A DNA stretch of 64,000 nt, taken from contig NZ_JAGIOR010000002.1 in the NCBI RefSeq assembly GCF_017876795.1, forward strand, positions 248,001 to 312,000. The letters run 5' to 3'. A model generated the notes under the pieces. The model saw nothing but the letters and a program-made list of their open reading frames with translations, was not told where the DNA came from and searched no databases. The translations under genes were made by a program, and so were the position numbers. Positions 8,490 through 19,152 of the stretch are shown here, piece after piece. Position 1 is the first letter of the stretch. Each line of letters starts with the position of its first letter. This DNA is from Rhizobium leguminosarum. GTDB taxonomy: Bacteria > Pseudomonadota > Alphaproteobacteria > Rhizobiales > Rhizobiaceae.

Positions 8490-9383
8490 ATGCCCATTGC
8501 GATGTTCACGGCCGACGAACTTGCGGTGATCCGCCGCGCTTACGCTCATCAGGTGGCGGCAACCGCCGCAGCGGCGAACCCGCGGATCGAGGCCGCCTTT
8601 GCCATCGTTCCTCGCGAAAAATTCCTCGGTGCGCCGCCATGGCAGATCGCCAATCTGGGTGGCGGATATCGCCCGCTGCTCTCCTCCGATATCGTTCTTG
8701 TCTATCAGGATGTGTTGTTCGCGTTGCAGTCCGACAAGGGCGTCAACAATGGCAGCCCGTCGTTGCATGCCCGCCTTCTGACCGAACTGGACGTCCAAAT
8801 CGGCGATCGTGTCGCCCATATCGGCGCCGGCACCGGTTATTATAGCGCCATTCTTTCGGAGTTGGTGGGCGCCACCGGTCATGTCTATGCCATCGAGATG
8901 GATCCCGATCTTGCGGGCCACGCTCAAGCAGCGCTTGTCGATCGGGCCAATGTCAACGTCATTACCGCCGACGGCAATCAATGGCCGCAGCAGGAGGTTG
9001 ATGCAATCTACGTGAATTTCGCCGTCGGGCGTCCCGCGGCGCCCTGGATCGAAATGCTGCGACCCCGAGGGCGCCTGGTGTTGCCGCTGGGCGTGCCGCG
9101 CCAGGGCCGGCCAACGAATGGCGGTCGTCATGCCTCTCATGGCGCCGCGCTTCGTATTGAGCGCGGCGCGAGTGGATTTGCGGCGCGCTGGATCAGCGCA
9201 GCCTATTTTGTCTGCGCCGATGGTGGATTGGCGATCGACGAGAACGAGATCGAGGCGCTGACAGTCGCCTTCAAGCGCGGCGGTATCGAGTTCATCAAAA
9301 GCCTGCTCTGGAAGACGGACCCGCGGATAGGACGCTGTTGGTATATCGGCGACCAGTGGGCCCTCTGCTATGACGATCCTTGA
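8490..9383 (+). CDS. Protein-L-isoaspartate O-methyltransferase-like SAM methyltransferase
   Basis: A 297-residue protein with the PCMT layout: VPREKFLGAPPW near residue 44, the family-like NNGSPSLHARLLTEL stretch (about 86-100), and SAM-binding motif I as VAHIGAGTGYYSAIL (about 108-122; canonical GxGxG), followed by an acidic strand end YAIEMDPDLA. Ordinary PCMT enzymes are about 210-220 residues and repair isoaspartate in damaged proteins. The extra C-terminal 80 residues and the divergence around the substrate loop mean the substrate may differ. GGAG lies upstream of the ATG at 8490; a second in-frame ATG is at 8502. It is the only recognisable non-transposase gene in the spacer between the two inverted elements. 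Confidence 0.8.
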   Translation: MPIAMFTADELAVIRRAYAHQVAATAAAANPRIEAAFAIVPREKFLGAPPWQIANLGGGYRPLLSSDIVLVYQDVLFALQSDKGVNNGSPSLHARLLTELDVQIGDRVAHIGAGTGYYSAILSELVGATGHVYAIEMDPDLAGHAQAALVDRANVNVITADGNQWPQQEVDAIYVNFAVGRPAAPWIEMLRPRGRLVLPLGVPRQGRPTNGGRHASHGAALRIERGASGFAARWISAAYFVCADGGLAIDENEIEALTVAFKRGGIEFIKSLLWKTDPRIGRCWYIGDQWALCYDDP

Positions 9384-10000
9384 AACATCCATTCCAGAGA
9401 GCAGACAACTCCATCTCCGTTGCGAGCGAGGGCAATGCAGCCCACTACCGCGCCGAAGATCTCGATGCCCCTCGCCCCCCCCTTGGCCCGGTGCGATCAG
9501 TTGGCCGCAGTTTTGACCAGCGACGAGATGCTACATCCCAAACACCCGGCGGCGCCGGTTGGAGCGATAACAGAGGCGCCGAGCATTCGCGCCACGGCCA
9601 TGCCGGCGAAAATTTATATGAATTGCGCGTCACTGCCGACGGCACCGCGGCACCTTCGGTGCAGGTCGGCGACGCAGGCAATGAACTTTGTCGCTGGCTC
9701 CGCCGATCCTTGCACATCTCGTTTGAGGACCAGATCGACGGGAATGGAAATTGGAGGATGTTGCCCGCCCCGCGTCCCGGCGCGGGAGATGGCGCCGGGC
9801 TTCGATAGTGACCGACAGCCGGGGAGGAGGAATGCTGTCCGTCGGACCGAAGCGGCTCGGAGGGGCTAAGCGCTTCGGTCTGCCACGAGGTAGTGCCGCA
9901 GTGCGGCAAATTCAAGCTTGGCGGTTGGGTCGCGTGACGGGCGCTGGGGGAGGTCGAAATATGCGCAGCTTCTGATCATGGCTCGCGGATTCGGTGTGGC
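9384..10000. other. No recognisable gene
   Basis: Short overlapping open frames occur on both strands here, but none has family-like sequence, a good ribosome-binding site or consistent codon use. It may hold decayed gene remnants. Confidence 0.5.
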
Positions 10001-10016
10001 GTTGTCCGCGGACAAC
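10001..10016. promoter_or_regulatory. parS-like 16-bp palindrome, site 1
   Basis: GTTGTCCGCGGACAAC is a perfect palindrome that fits the published repABC partition-site consensus GTTNNCNGCNGNNAAC at every fixed position. A RepB (ParB-type) protein is encoded at 39342-40322. Function as a centromere site is inference. Confidence 0.6.
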
Positions 10017-10049
10017 TTGCGCTGCGCCGTCGATCCGGAACGGTTGCCT

Positions 10050-10065
10050 GTTGTCCGCGGACAAC
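10050..10065. promoter_or_regulatory. parS-like 16-bp palindrome, site 2
   Basis: A second identical copy of GTTGTCCGCGGACAAC, 49 bases after site 1. Closely spaced repeats of such palindromes are typical of repABC partition regions. Confidence 0.6.
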
Positions 10066-10166
10066 CCATTCGCAATTAATTGTGGATCCTCACGCCCACC
10101 CATTGCATGCCTGATCCTCGCTCGTCTTTAGCGCGGCATCCTCCAGGCGTCCTCATTCTGAGGTAC

Positions 10167-10299
10167 GCAGGCCGAAGCCTCGAAGGGTGCGCTCCAGCTT
10201 CGCTTCCTGCGTTCATTGGGTGTCGGTGTACTCGCCAGGCCGAGAGCCGGAGCCTCGAAGGACACGCTCCAGCGTTGCTCCTTGCACTCATTCGGCGTG
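10167..10299. repeat. Two copies of a ~55-bp dispersed repeat
   Basis: Copy A (10167-10222) and copy B (10234-10299) share the pattern GCCGAAGCCTCGAAGG / GCGCTCCAGC / TTGCATTCATTCGG-like blocks with small differences. A third copy is at 11555-11621, on the far side of the IS110 transposase. The sequence resembles dispersed intergenic repeats of rhizobia. No coding potential is evident. Confidence 0.6.
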
Positions 10300-10347
10300 A
10301 GTTCACCCGCCTCGTCCTTCGAACCTCTTCGGGGCGCCTCAGGATGA

Positions 10348-11553
<1,206 letters not shown>

Positions 11554-11554
11554 G

Positions 11555-11621
11555 GCGCGCAGGCCGGAGACCGGAGCCTCGAAGGGCGTGCTCTAACGCT
11601 GCTCCTTGCATTCATTCAGCG
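11555..11621. repeat. Third copy of the ~55-bp dispersed repeat
   Basis: Shares CCGGAGCCTCGAAGG and GCTGCTCCTTGCATTCATTC with the two copies upstream of the IS110 gene. It begins two bases after the transposase stop codon. Confidence 0.55.
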
Positions 11622-12483
11622 CCGGTGCATCTCCTCGTATTTCGCCACTGTCCACACCAGTTGCGGGGCGTGCTGAAGGGACTTCGCTGTCATCGTCTGA
11701 TTGCAAGTTGTCCGCGGACAACGGGCAATCAGGCAAGTGGACCTGAATTTGAGCTCAGGGGTTTGCCGCTTGACGCCAGACTTTGTCCGGGAAGAACCGA
11801 GGTCTGACCCGGTCGAGGCCCAACTGCCGCACGTTCATGACGAGGCGATCACGTGCATCGTTGTCGCATGGACCTGCATTTTGCATCGGTCGATGCCTGG
11901 AAATATCGGACCAACTGTCCCTCCGCCATTTGAAGTCGCATCCATCGTGCGATGGCTGGTCGAACTGCATGGCAGTCTCGCCGGCCTCTTATGCGGCCGA
12001 ACCGAATGATCATGAAGCAGGGGAGGGGCTATTCTTCAAGCCGCCCGGATGCGGTCCGCAGGCGAGACATTCGGGGCGCTTGTCGTGAATGCGTTGTCAG
12101 GCCGCGACCGCGATAATGAGATCTCGATCGCGGACAGACAATGCTTCGGCTTCCGCGGCGAGCAGTCCGGATGATGCCGGACGAAAGCAACTCCTTCGGC
12201 CGGTTCGGAATATTCACGGGCGATAACGAGGGCAGCTATTGCAGGTGAAAGCCACTGGCGTTATTGTTTCGTCGATCGCTGACAGGCGTCGTAGCCGCAA
12301 GATTGCCGACACTTGGCGCCGGAATTCGCTGCCTTTGAGACCGAAACGATGGTTGTCGGGCAGGCCTGTCGAAAAGATCACCCAGCCAGTAACGAAACTA
12401 AAGTTCGAATTCGCTTCCGCAATTGGAAGCGAAGATAACAATATCAACGGTTTACGATGTGGCAAGCGGTACCGTTCCTCCTG
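11622..12483. other. No recognisable gene; contains parS-like site 3 and a hairpin
   Basis: Several short open frames without family resemblance. Besides the palindrome at 11707, the only clear structure is a 9-bp stem at 12410-12433 (TTCGCTTCC, loop GCAATT, GGAAGCGAA). Confidence 0.5.
11707..11722. promoter_or_regulatory. parS-like 16-bp palindrome, site 3
   Basis: A third identical copy of GTTGTCCGCGGACAAC, separated from site 2 by the IS110 element and its flanking repeats. Removing that insert would bring the three sites close together. Confidence 0.6.
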
Positions 12484-12491
12484 CCGCTAGG
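12484..12491. repeat. 8-bp target duplication, inner side of right element
   Basis: CCGCTAGG, repeated at 20149-20156 on the other side of the right copy. It differs from the duplication around the left copy. Confidence 0.7.
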
Positions 12492-12577
12492 GTAAGCGGG
12501 GCACATTTGGTGGCGGTGTTGAGAAAATCAGCGTGCCACAGCGGCTGGCGTGCTGGCACTGAAGGAACCCGTGGCCT

Positions 12578-14311
12578 TCAAGAGCGTGCTGCAACCAGGG
12601 AGGCAAGCGGCTCAATAGGATGATCTTTGTGACCGATCCCCAACCGATCGCCGAGATAGTGCCAGAACGACAGGCCGAGCTTTTGGCAGGTCTTCATCAG
12701 GCCGAGCATGCTGTCACGCGCCTGCCGACCGTTGCGACTGACCGTGCCGCCGGAGATCTTTCGCTTGATGACAAATCCGCGCAGATCTCTTTCCGACGCA
12801 TTGGTATGGAGCGGGGTTTCAGGCCGCTCCAGAACCCGCAGCAGCTCCGCCTTGCGGCGGCTCAGCCGAAACAGCAGTTTGTCGAGATCGTCATAACCGG
12901 TGCGGAGGGAAAAAATCCGATCGAACCGGGCCTGAATGCCTTGGGCTGCACGGGGATCAGGTCTTCGCTGATAGGCTTTCAGGGCCTTGTAAAAGCGCCA
13001 GATGAGATCCCGCAGGGTTTCTACATGCCGTACTTGGCCGGGTGTCGCCGGCATCAGTTTGTGCAGCAAACGTTCGGCGTGGACCCAGCACAGCGCATGG
13101 GTGCCGACGCGGAACTGTCCGGCATCGTCGGACACAATCACCGCATTGCCGACCAGACCATGATGGCGGATGGCGCCCCAGATGCCGGCCTCGGCAAACG
13201 GGCGGATTATTTCTTTGTCGAAGATGTCGATACCATTGGCGGCCAGATACTCGAGAAACGGAACCTGATTGGCAAACCGCCGCGGTTGACGTGTCTTCAA
13301 CCGCGCCAGAAGGGCGGGGTCCACCTGACGGTCTTCCAGAAAGGTGAAGGCGGCATCGTTGAGAACATAGTCCTGATAATTGCCGCGCAGCAGGGCCAGA
13401 AAGTTCAGCCGCGACTTCGACGGCGCCGTGCGGAAGGCAGTGAAGTGTTCGCCTCCGATCTGTGTCGTATGGAAATTGCGGTTGGCATGACGGGCGCCAG
13501 TGTCGTCGACCGTGACAAAGGGAGCCGAGACCAGGCCCGCATGCAGCACGGCGGCATCCTCGGCATGAAAGCCATCCAGCCGCTGCGTCAAAAACCGGAT
13601 GACCTGGCGTTTGGAAATCTCGACACCGACATCGTTCAGCAAGGTCGTCAATCGCTGCGTTGTGACCTGCCCATGGCTATGAAGCATCAGGCAGAAGCGA
13701 CGCAGACTGGCGCCGTAGCCGCCCTTTGTACCTGCTGGCAGCGGCGCAATGATCGTGCGTCCTTCCGGTGTCACCCAGCATTCGCGGCGATAGCGCACCA
13801 CTTCGGCCCGCACAACCAGATCCCGGACCACGCAATCCTTGTAGCCCCTGAAGCGCGATCCAGGTGGAACGCTGGCAGGCAGCACCTCTTCGCGCGTGGC
13901 GCTCCCCGTGTCGCCCTTCGGCCCGCGACGCCGCGCAGGCTTTTGGCTGCCGGCAACCGCCTTGTCGTCGCTCGTTGCCTGGTCCATACCCGATGGCCTG
14001 AACGGTGGGCGTGGAGGCAGGTTTTTAAGCCGCGCAATCTCATCGCGCAGAAGCTGGTTGTCGACCTTCAGCCGCGTGTTCTCTACCCTGAGCAGGTCGT
14101 TTTCTTCTCGAAGCTTTCGGTTGTCAGCCTCAAGCGCCTCAATCCGGATTTCCGCCCGATCAGCCCGCTCCACCAGACCCGTCACGAGCTCGCGCAACGC
14201 CTTCAGCGACAGCGTATCAGCATGCTCGGCCATGGGGAGGCGGCGCTTCGTCATAAAGGAAGTGAATCTGGAGGGTTCTGTGAGGTCCGGGCGCTGAGCG
14301 TGCGGCTTCAC
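12578..14311 (-). CDS. tnpC: IS66-family transposase (right copy)
   Basis: Same 577-residue protein as the left-copy transposase apart from one residue: Gln replaces Arg in the linker AVAGSxKPARRRG (base 13944). The DDE residues and the N-terminal coiled coil are unchanged. The substitution lies outside the catalytic core in a basic stretch, so both copies may be functional. The start is ambiguous in the same way: GTG at 14311, ATG at 14254 or 14233. Confidence 0.88.
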   Translation of the reverse strand: MKPHAQRPDLTEPSRFTSFMTKRRLPMAEHADTLSLKALRELVTGLVERADRAEIRIEALEADNRKLREENDLLRVENTRLKVDNQLLRDEIARLKNLPPRPPFRPSGMDQATSDDKAVAGSQKPARRRGPKGDTGSATREEVLPASVPPGSRFRGYKDCVVRDLVVRAEVVRYRRECWVTPEGRTIIAPLPAGTKGGYGASLRRFCLMLHSHGQVTTQRLTTLLNDVGVEISKRQVIRFLTQRLDGFHAEDAAVLHAGLVSAPFVTVDDTGARHANRNFHTTQIGGEHFTAFRTAPSKSRLNFLALLRGNYQDYVLNDAAFTFLEDRQVDPALLARLKTRQPRRFANQVPFLEYLAANGIDIFDKEIIRPFAEAGIWGAIRHHGLVGNAVIVSDDAGQFRVGTHALCWVHAERLLHKLMPATPGQVRHVETLRDLIWRFYKALKAYQRRPDPRAAQGIQARFDRIFSLRTGYDDLDKLLFRLSRRKAELLRVLERPETPLHTNASERDLRGFVIKRKISGGTVSRNGRQARDSMLGLMKTCQKLGLSFWHYLGDRLGIGHKDHPIEPLASLVAARS

Positions 14312-14628
14312 TGATCGGACCTCATTGAAGCCGGATTGAGCGAAGGCGCGGGTTGTTTGGCGCTATGGGGATTTAGCCGAAGCGGTGGATGGCGTTTGGC
14401 AGGGTCGAGCCTTGGCGGAGCATGTGGACAGGTCTGGAAGGAGATTCTTGCCGGTCATTGCGGTGTCTTTGACGCCCCTGTCGGCTGGTTTGCATCGACC
14501 GAACCCTTGGTGCTGTTGCGCTTTACGTCGCCCATTACATCGTGCTGGCACGATTGGCCAAAGCACTCGCCCCGCGGCTTCTCGGCATGCCGACGCTGAT
14601 CGTTGCAATGATGCCGCACCTGATATGA
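14312..14628. other. Non-coding remainder, right copy
   Basis: Mirror of 6130-6446. No gene is supported. Confidence 0.5.
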
Positions 14629-15621
14629 TCATGAACTGTCGTTCCATGCTGGCCGGCAGGCCGGCTGAAGCGGGGTCCACGCGCCGATGATCGTCATGGC
14701 TCCGCCGCAACAAGGGCAGCGGTGCGCCAAAGGTGGTGGCTTTGCGTCCGGTTCTTCGACCCGCTCCGGCGGCGAGACGTCGAGCAGGCTTCGGCACAGG
14801 TCCAGCTTCAGTTGCCGATGGCCATTGGCAAGCAGGCCGTAATGACGAATGCGGTGAAAGCCGTCCGGAACGGTGTGAAGCAGGAAACGGCGGATGAACT
14901 CGTGGGCATCGAGCGTCATCACCTTTTGCCTACCGCCCGTTCGATAATCCTTCCATCGGAATGTGACGCGATCACCATCAATGCTGACGAGGCGGGAATT
15001 GGAGATGGCAATGCGATGGGTATAGCGCCCGAGATAGGCCAGCACCTGTTCGGGTCCGGCAAATGGCGGCTTGGCATAGACGACCCAGTCGATGCGACGC
15101 GCTGCTTTGATGGTTCGATTGAAGGCGAGCGGATCGGCCAGACCGGCGATATCGCCGAAGAATTGAAGTTGGCCCAGATCGTAGGCCTGCTTCAGCTCGT
15201 CGAGAAACAGCCGCCGGAACAGACGCGACAGGACCCGTACGGACAGAAAGAAGCTTTGCCGGCAGGCAACCCAACGGGACTGGTCGAACGACAACCCGCC
15301 GCCCGGCACGATGCAATGGATATGCGGGTGATAATGGAGGTTCTGTCCCCAGGAGTGCAGCACCGCGATGAAGCCGATCTCTGCACCCAGATGTCTGGGA
15401 TCCGCAGCAAGCTTGCGCAGCGTCTCGGCGACGGCGCGAAACAGGATCGTGTAAACGGCATTCTTGTTCTGGAAGGCGATTGCGGCGATCTCTCGCGGCA
15501 AGGTGAAGACGACGTGGAAATAGCCGACCGGCAGAAGGTCGGCCTGCCGCGCGGCAAGCCAGTCACGGCTCGCCTGTCCCTGGCACTTTGGGCAATGCCG
15601 GTTGCGGCAGGTAATGGGCAT
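14629..15621 (-). pseudogene. IS91-family HUH transposase, 3' fragment (right copy)
   Basis: Identical in translation to the left-copy fragment, with HUH motif, catalytic Tyr region and C-terminal Cys knuckle all present but the first zinc-ligand group missing. The RIT element lies directly upstream in the gene's reading direction. The shared disruption shows the RIT insertion happened before the 7.66-kb unit was copied. Confidence 0.85.
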
Positions 15622-15636
15622 TTCCCATTACCTGCC
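15606..15636. repeat. 13-bp-stem hairpin at RIT end (right copy)
   Basis: Mirror image of 5122-5152, with the same stem and loop. Confidence 0.8.
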
Positions 15637-15755
15637 TTATGGGCAGATCCAGTAATGGGGAGCTGGCGGCCGCGGTGTCAGTATTTTCCTGTGAATCGTC
15701 GATCTCTCACTCTTCATAACATGCCGCCGGTGTTGCCCCGTCTGCTCGGCCACTG

Positions 15756-16973
15756 ATGGCCGATCACAAGCGGGGACAAACATGTTGGAGATGCGCGGCG
15801 ACAAACAAGGTGAGACGGGCGTCTCATCCTGATCGTCGCGCTATATATGGCCCCGAGACGGCCGTGCGCTATCTGCGGGCGGCAGCTCATGTCAGCCATG
15901 TCATGGCAGAGCGCGATGCAAGCGTGAGCGACATCGATTTGGCGGCGTTCGAACAGCATCTACGAACGTGCCGATGTCCGCGCGCCAAGGGAGGCCGCCG
16001 CAACCATCACACCATCTACGGCGCAAGGCTCTTCCGTCGGCACCTCGAAGAAATAGGCGTGTGCGAGCGCGCCGTCGCGGCGATACGGCCTGCCGAACCG
16101 CAGTTGGTCCTCGGCTTTAAAGCATGGCTCAGCAAGCATCGTGGGGCATCCGATGCGACCATAAGGCTCTACGCGCGCGATGCAGTCAGCATTATGGCAG
16201 CACTTGGAACGGACCCGACGCGTTGGAGCCCCACCGATATCCGCGGCTACTTCACGAAGCGCGCGAGCACATGCGGGCGCGGCACCATCGAGAAGATGAC
16301 CACGAGCCTGCGGGCATTCTTGCGCTACCTCGCCGTTAAAGGGCACTGCCAGGCCGATCTCGACAATGCCGTTCCGGCCTACGCCCATTGGCAGCTTGCC
16401 GAGATGCCGCGATATCTCTCGGGCGAACAGGTCAGCCGGTTGATTGCTGCTTGCGATGGTGATGCCGGCGCGTGTCGGCGGGATCGCGCCATCGTATTGC
16501 TGTTGGCTCGCCTCGGCCTGCGGGCCGGCGACGTGGCACAGCTCCGTCTCATCGATATCGAGTGGCAGGCGGGTTCGCTTCGGGTCACGGGCAAGTCGCG
16601 CTATGAGGTTCGCTTGCCGCTGCCCCAGGACGTCGGGGATGCGATCGCTGCCTATCTCGAATGTCGACCGTCGTGCTGTCGAAGCGATCGCGTGTTCCTG
16701 AGTACGATCGCGCCCAGCCGCCCGTTCCGGAACGGCGACGGCGTCTCCTCGGTGGTCAGGCGCATTATGAAGCGCGCTGGCGTCGTGACGCCCGTCAAGG
16801 GTGCGCACGCCCTGCGGCACACCGCGGCGACCGAGATGCTGCGCCATGGCGTACCGCTCGACAAGATCGGCCTAGTCCTCCGGCATCGTGGCATTGACAC
16901 GACGGCCCACTACGCCAAAGCCGATGTCACTCTTCTGAAGCAGGTGGCGCAGCCTTGGCCGGAGGCACTCTGA
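15756..16973 (+). CDS. RIT tyrosine recombinase, first gene (right copy)
   Basis: 405 residues, translation identical to the left-copy gene at 3785-5002, with GLRAGDVAQL, HALRHTAATEML and the RGIDTTAHYAK Tyr box. The stop codon overlaps the ATG of the second recombinase (TGATG). Confidence 0.88.
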   Translation: MADHKRGQTCWRCAATNKVRRASHPDRRAIYGPETAVRYLRAAAHVSHVMAERDASVSDIDLAAFEQHLRTCRCPRAKGGRRNHHTIYGARLFRRHLEEIGVCERAVAAIRPAEPQLVLGFKAWLSKHRGASDATIRLYARDAVSIMAALGTDPTRWSPTDIRGYFTKRASTCGRGTIEKMTTSLRAFLRYLAVKGHCQADLDNAVPAYAHWQLAEMPRYLSGEQVSRLIAACDGDAGACRRDRAIVLLLARLGLRAGDVAQLRLIDIEWQAGSLRVTGKSRYEVRLPLPQDVGDAIAAYLECRPSCCRSDRVFLSTIAPSRPFRNGDGVSSVVRRIMKRAGVVTPVKGAHALRHTAATEMLRHGVPLDKIGLVLRHRGIDTTAHYAKADVTLLKQVAQPWPEAL

Positions 16974-17878
16974 TGTTAAACACCATCGAGACCTATCTCG
17001 CACTGCGCCGTGCCACGGGCTTTGCGATGTCGAATGCCGAGTACCTGCTCAAGAGCTTCGCCGCCTTCGCGGTCGAGCGCGGGCACGCGTATGTCCAAAC
17101 GCAAACAGCCATCGATTGGGCCGCGCTCGGACCGTCCGTTGCGCAACGCGATGCTCGACTGAAGGCCGTCTGCCGCTTCGCACGCCATATCCGCGTCGAA
17201 GATGTCCGGCACGAGTTGCCCCCGGCCAATCACTTCGGTGCCCGCAAAAGGCGTCGACCGCCGCACATCTACTCGGGCACGGAGATCGGTCGCCTGATCG
17301 AAGCCGCCGGCCGGCTTCGACCTCAAGGAGGCCTGCGCTCGCTGACGTATGCGACCTTGATCGCCCTGCTCGCGGCCACCGGGCTGCGCATCTCCGAAGC
17401 ACTCAAGCTCACGTTCGCGGACATAACGAGCGACGGCCTGTTGATCCGCGAGACCAAGTTCCGCAAGACCCGTCTCGTGCCGTTGCACGATACGGCGGCG
17501 GCGGGCTTGCAACGCTACCTGAAGCGCCGCGGACCTGGCTCGGGAGATGATCCCGTGTTCGCCGACACGCGTGGCCGGTCACTGCGCTACATCGCAGTCA
17601 AAGAGACCTTCGACGGGCTGGTCTGCAAAGTTGGCATCCGGCCAACGTCGGCGCGGCGCCCTCGGCTGCATGATCTGCGGCACACGTTCGCGGTGCGGGC
17701 GCTACAAGGCAGTCCAACGGGCCGAAACCGATGCGGTGCGCATATGGTCGCGCTCGCTACGTACATGGGTCACGTCAACATCTACACCACCTACTGGTAC
17801 CTGGAGGCTACCGCCGACCTCGTTCGCGACATCGCCGTGGCGGGAGAGGCGTTCATGTCAGAGGGGAGGCTACCATGA
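16973..17878 (+). CDS. RIT tyrosine recombinase, second gene (right copy)
   Basis: 301 residues, the same protein as the left copy; base 17101 differs silently. The ATG at 16973 follows GGAGG and is preferred over an in-frame TTG at 16955. It overlaps the third gene by ATGA. Confidence 0.87.
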   Translation: MLNTIETYLALRRATGFAMSNAEYLLKSFAAFAVERGHAYVQTQTAIDWAALGPSVAQRDARLKAVCRFARHIRVEDVRHELPPANHFGARKRRRPPHIYSGTEIGRLIEAAGRLRPQGGLRSLTYATLIALLAATGLRISEALKLTFADITSDGLLIRETKFRKTRLVPLHDTAAAGLQRYLKRRGPGSGDDPVFADTRGRSLRYIAVKETFDGLVCKVGIRPTSARRPRLHDLRHTFAVRALQGSPTGRNRCGAHMVALATYMGHVNIYTTYWYLEATADLVRDIAVAGEAFMSEGRLP

Positions 17879-18864
17879 CACCGATCACTCCCCTCATCGA
17901 AGCGTTCCTGCGCGAAACACTCGTCCGTCAGCGGGGCGCCAGCCGACACACGTGCGATTCCTATGCCCAGAGCTTCCAACTCCTGTTCGAGTTCGCCGCT
18001 GCGAGGCTCAAGAGTAAACCATCCAAGCTGATGCTGGAGCAGATCGACTCCGGTTTGGTCAGCGCCTTCCTCGAGCATCTCGAGGATAAGCGCAAGAACG
18101 CCGCCGTGACGCGAAACGTTCGTTTGGCGGCTATTAAGTCGTTCTTCCGCTTCCTCGAATACCGGCAACCGGCAGCCCTCGATCAAGTCCGCCGCGTGCT
18201 GGCGATTCCGTTCAAGAAGACGGACACACGTCTCGTTCCCTATCTACTGCGCGAGGAGCTGCAAGCGCTGCTCGACGCCCCGGACCCGACAACGCGCGAC
18301 GGCATCCGCGACCGAGCCATGCTGCATATGGCCGTGTGTGCAGGATTGCGCGTCTCCGAACTGACGGGTCTGAAGATCGACGATATCGACATGTCGTCGA
18401 TGAGCATACGCGTCGTCGGCAAGGGGCGGCGGGAACGAGCGCTGCCGCTGTGGAAGCCGGCAGCCACGGCACTGCGCGCCTGGCTCGCCATTCGCGGAAA
18501 GGTCGCGACACCCGAAGTGTTCGTCAGCGCGCGTGGTGAACCTTTGAGCCGATGGGGCTTCGCCTATTTGCTCAAGCAGCACGCCGCGGTTGCTGCTCGC
18601 CAGCAGCAAGGCCTCGCCAAGAAGCGCGTCTCGCCTCATGTGCTCAGGCACACCTGCGCGATGATCATCCTGCAGGCGACGCAAGACATCCGGAAAGTAT
18701 CGCTGTGGCTGGGCCATGCCACGCTGACGACCACAGAGGTCTACACACGCGGCGATCCAACCGAAAAGCTCGAGGCCATGGAAGAGATCGTGCCACCGCA
18801 TCTGCGGCGCGGCACCTTCCAGCCGACCGACAAGCTGATAGCACTGCTAAAGAGCACTTCGTAA
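17875..18864 (+). CDS. RIT tyrosine recombinase, third gene (right copy)
   Basis: 329 residues, identical to the left-copy gene at 1894-2883. The start at 17875 is supported by GAGGGGAGG and by overlap with the upstream stop. Catalytic residues are intact. Confidence 0.88.
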   Translation: MTPITPLIEAFLRETLVRQRGASRHTCDSYAQSFQLLFEFAAARLKSKPSKLMLEQIDSGLVSAFLEHLEDKRKNAAVTRNVRLAAIKSFFRFLEYRQPAALDQVRRVLAIPFKKTDTRLVPYLLREELQALLDAPDPTTRDGIRDRAMLHMAVCAGLRVSELTGLKIDDIDMSSMSIRVVGKGRRERALPLWKPAATALRAWLAIRGKVATPEVFVSARGEPLSRWGFAYLLKQHAAVAARQQQGLAKKRVSPHVLRHTCAMIILQATQDIRKVSLWLGHATLTTTEVYTRGDPTEKLEAMEEIVPPHLRRGTFQPTDKLIALLKSTS

Positions 18865-18944
18865 TGGTGAGCCGGGCTGGCGGCGAAATGCGTGAAAGAG
18901 CAGTCAGGTCGCCGCCAGCTCCCCATTACTGGATCTGCCCATAA

Positions 18945-19140
18945 GGCAGGAATTATAGGCGATACGGATCGCGTCGCAATCCTGACATTCATGAACATGC
19001 CCACCCAGCCGAGCGGTCCGGCACATCTCTACCGCGCTCATAACGCGGCGCTCGACACGCCCGAGATGAGCGTCGTACGATTGACGATATCCTCCCCCGT
19101 AGCGGCGGAATATATCCGCCACCTCAAATCCCGCCGCCAT
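18945..19140 (-). pseudogene. IS91-family transposase, 5' fragment (right copy)
   Basis: Encodes the first 65 residues of the IS91 transposase, identical to 1618-1813, ending at the RIT junction. It lies just downstream of the IS91 integrase. Confidence 0.83.
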
Positions 19141-19152
19141 GGCGAGGCAACC

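Larger units (their letters stand above)
15631..18950 (+). mobile_element. RIT element, right copy
   Basis: Three recombinase genes reading rightward between the same 40-bp perfect inverted repeats (15631-15670 and 18911-18950). It is inserted at the identical position of the IS91 transposase gene as in the left copy. Confidence 0.82.

Noticed and set aside
9380..9915. Overlapping open frames of 142-156 codons on both strands after the methyltransferase
   Set aside because: No family-like segments, no ribosome-binding site, and high Ser/Arg/Pro content typical of random GC-rich frames.
12410..12433. 9-bp hairpin near the right element as a transposon end
   Set aside because: It lies outside the duplication at 12484 and shares no sequence with the element termini.
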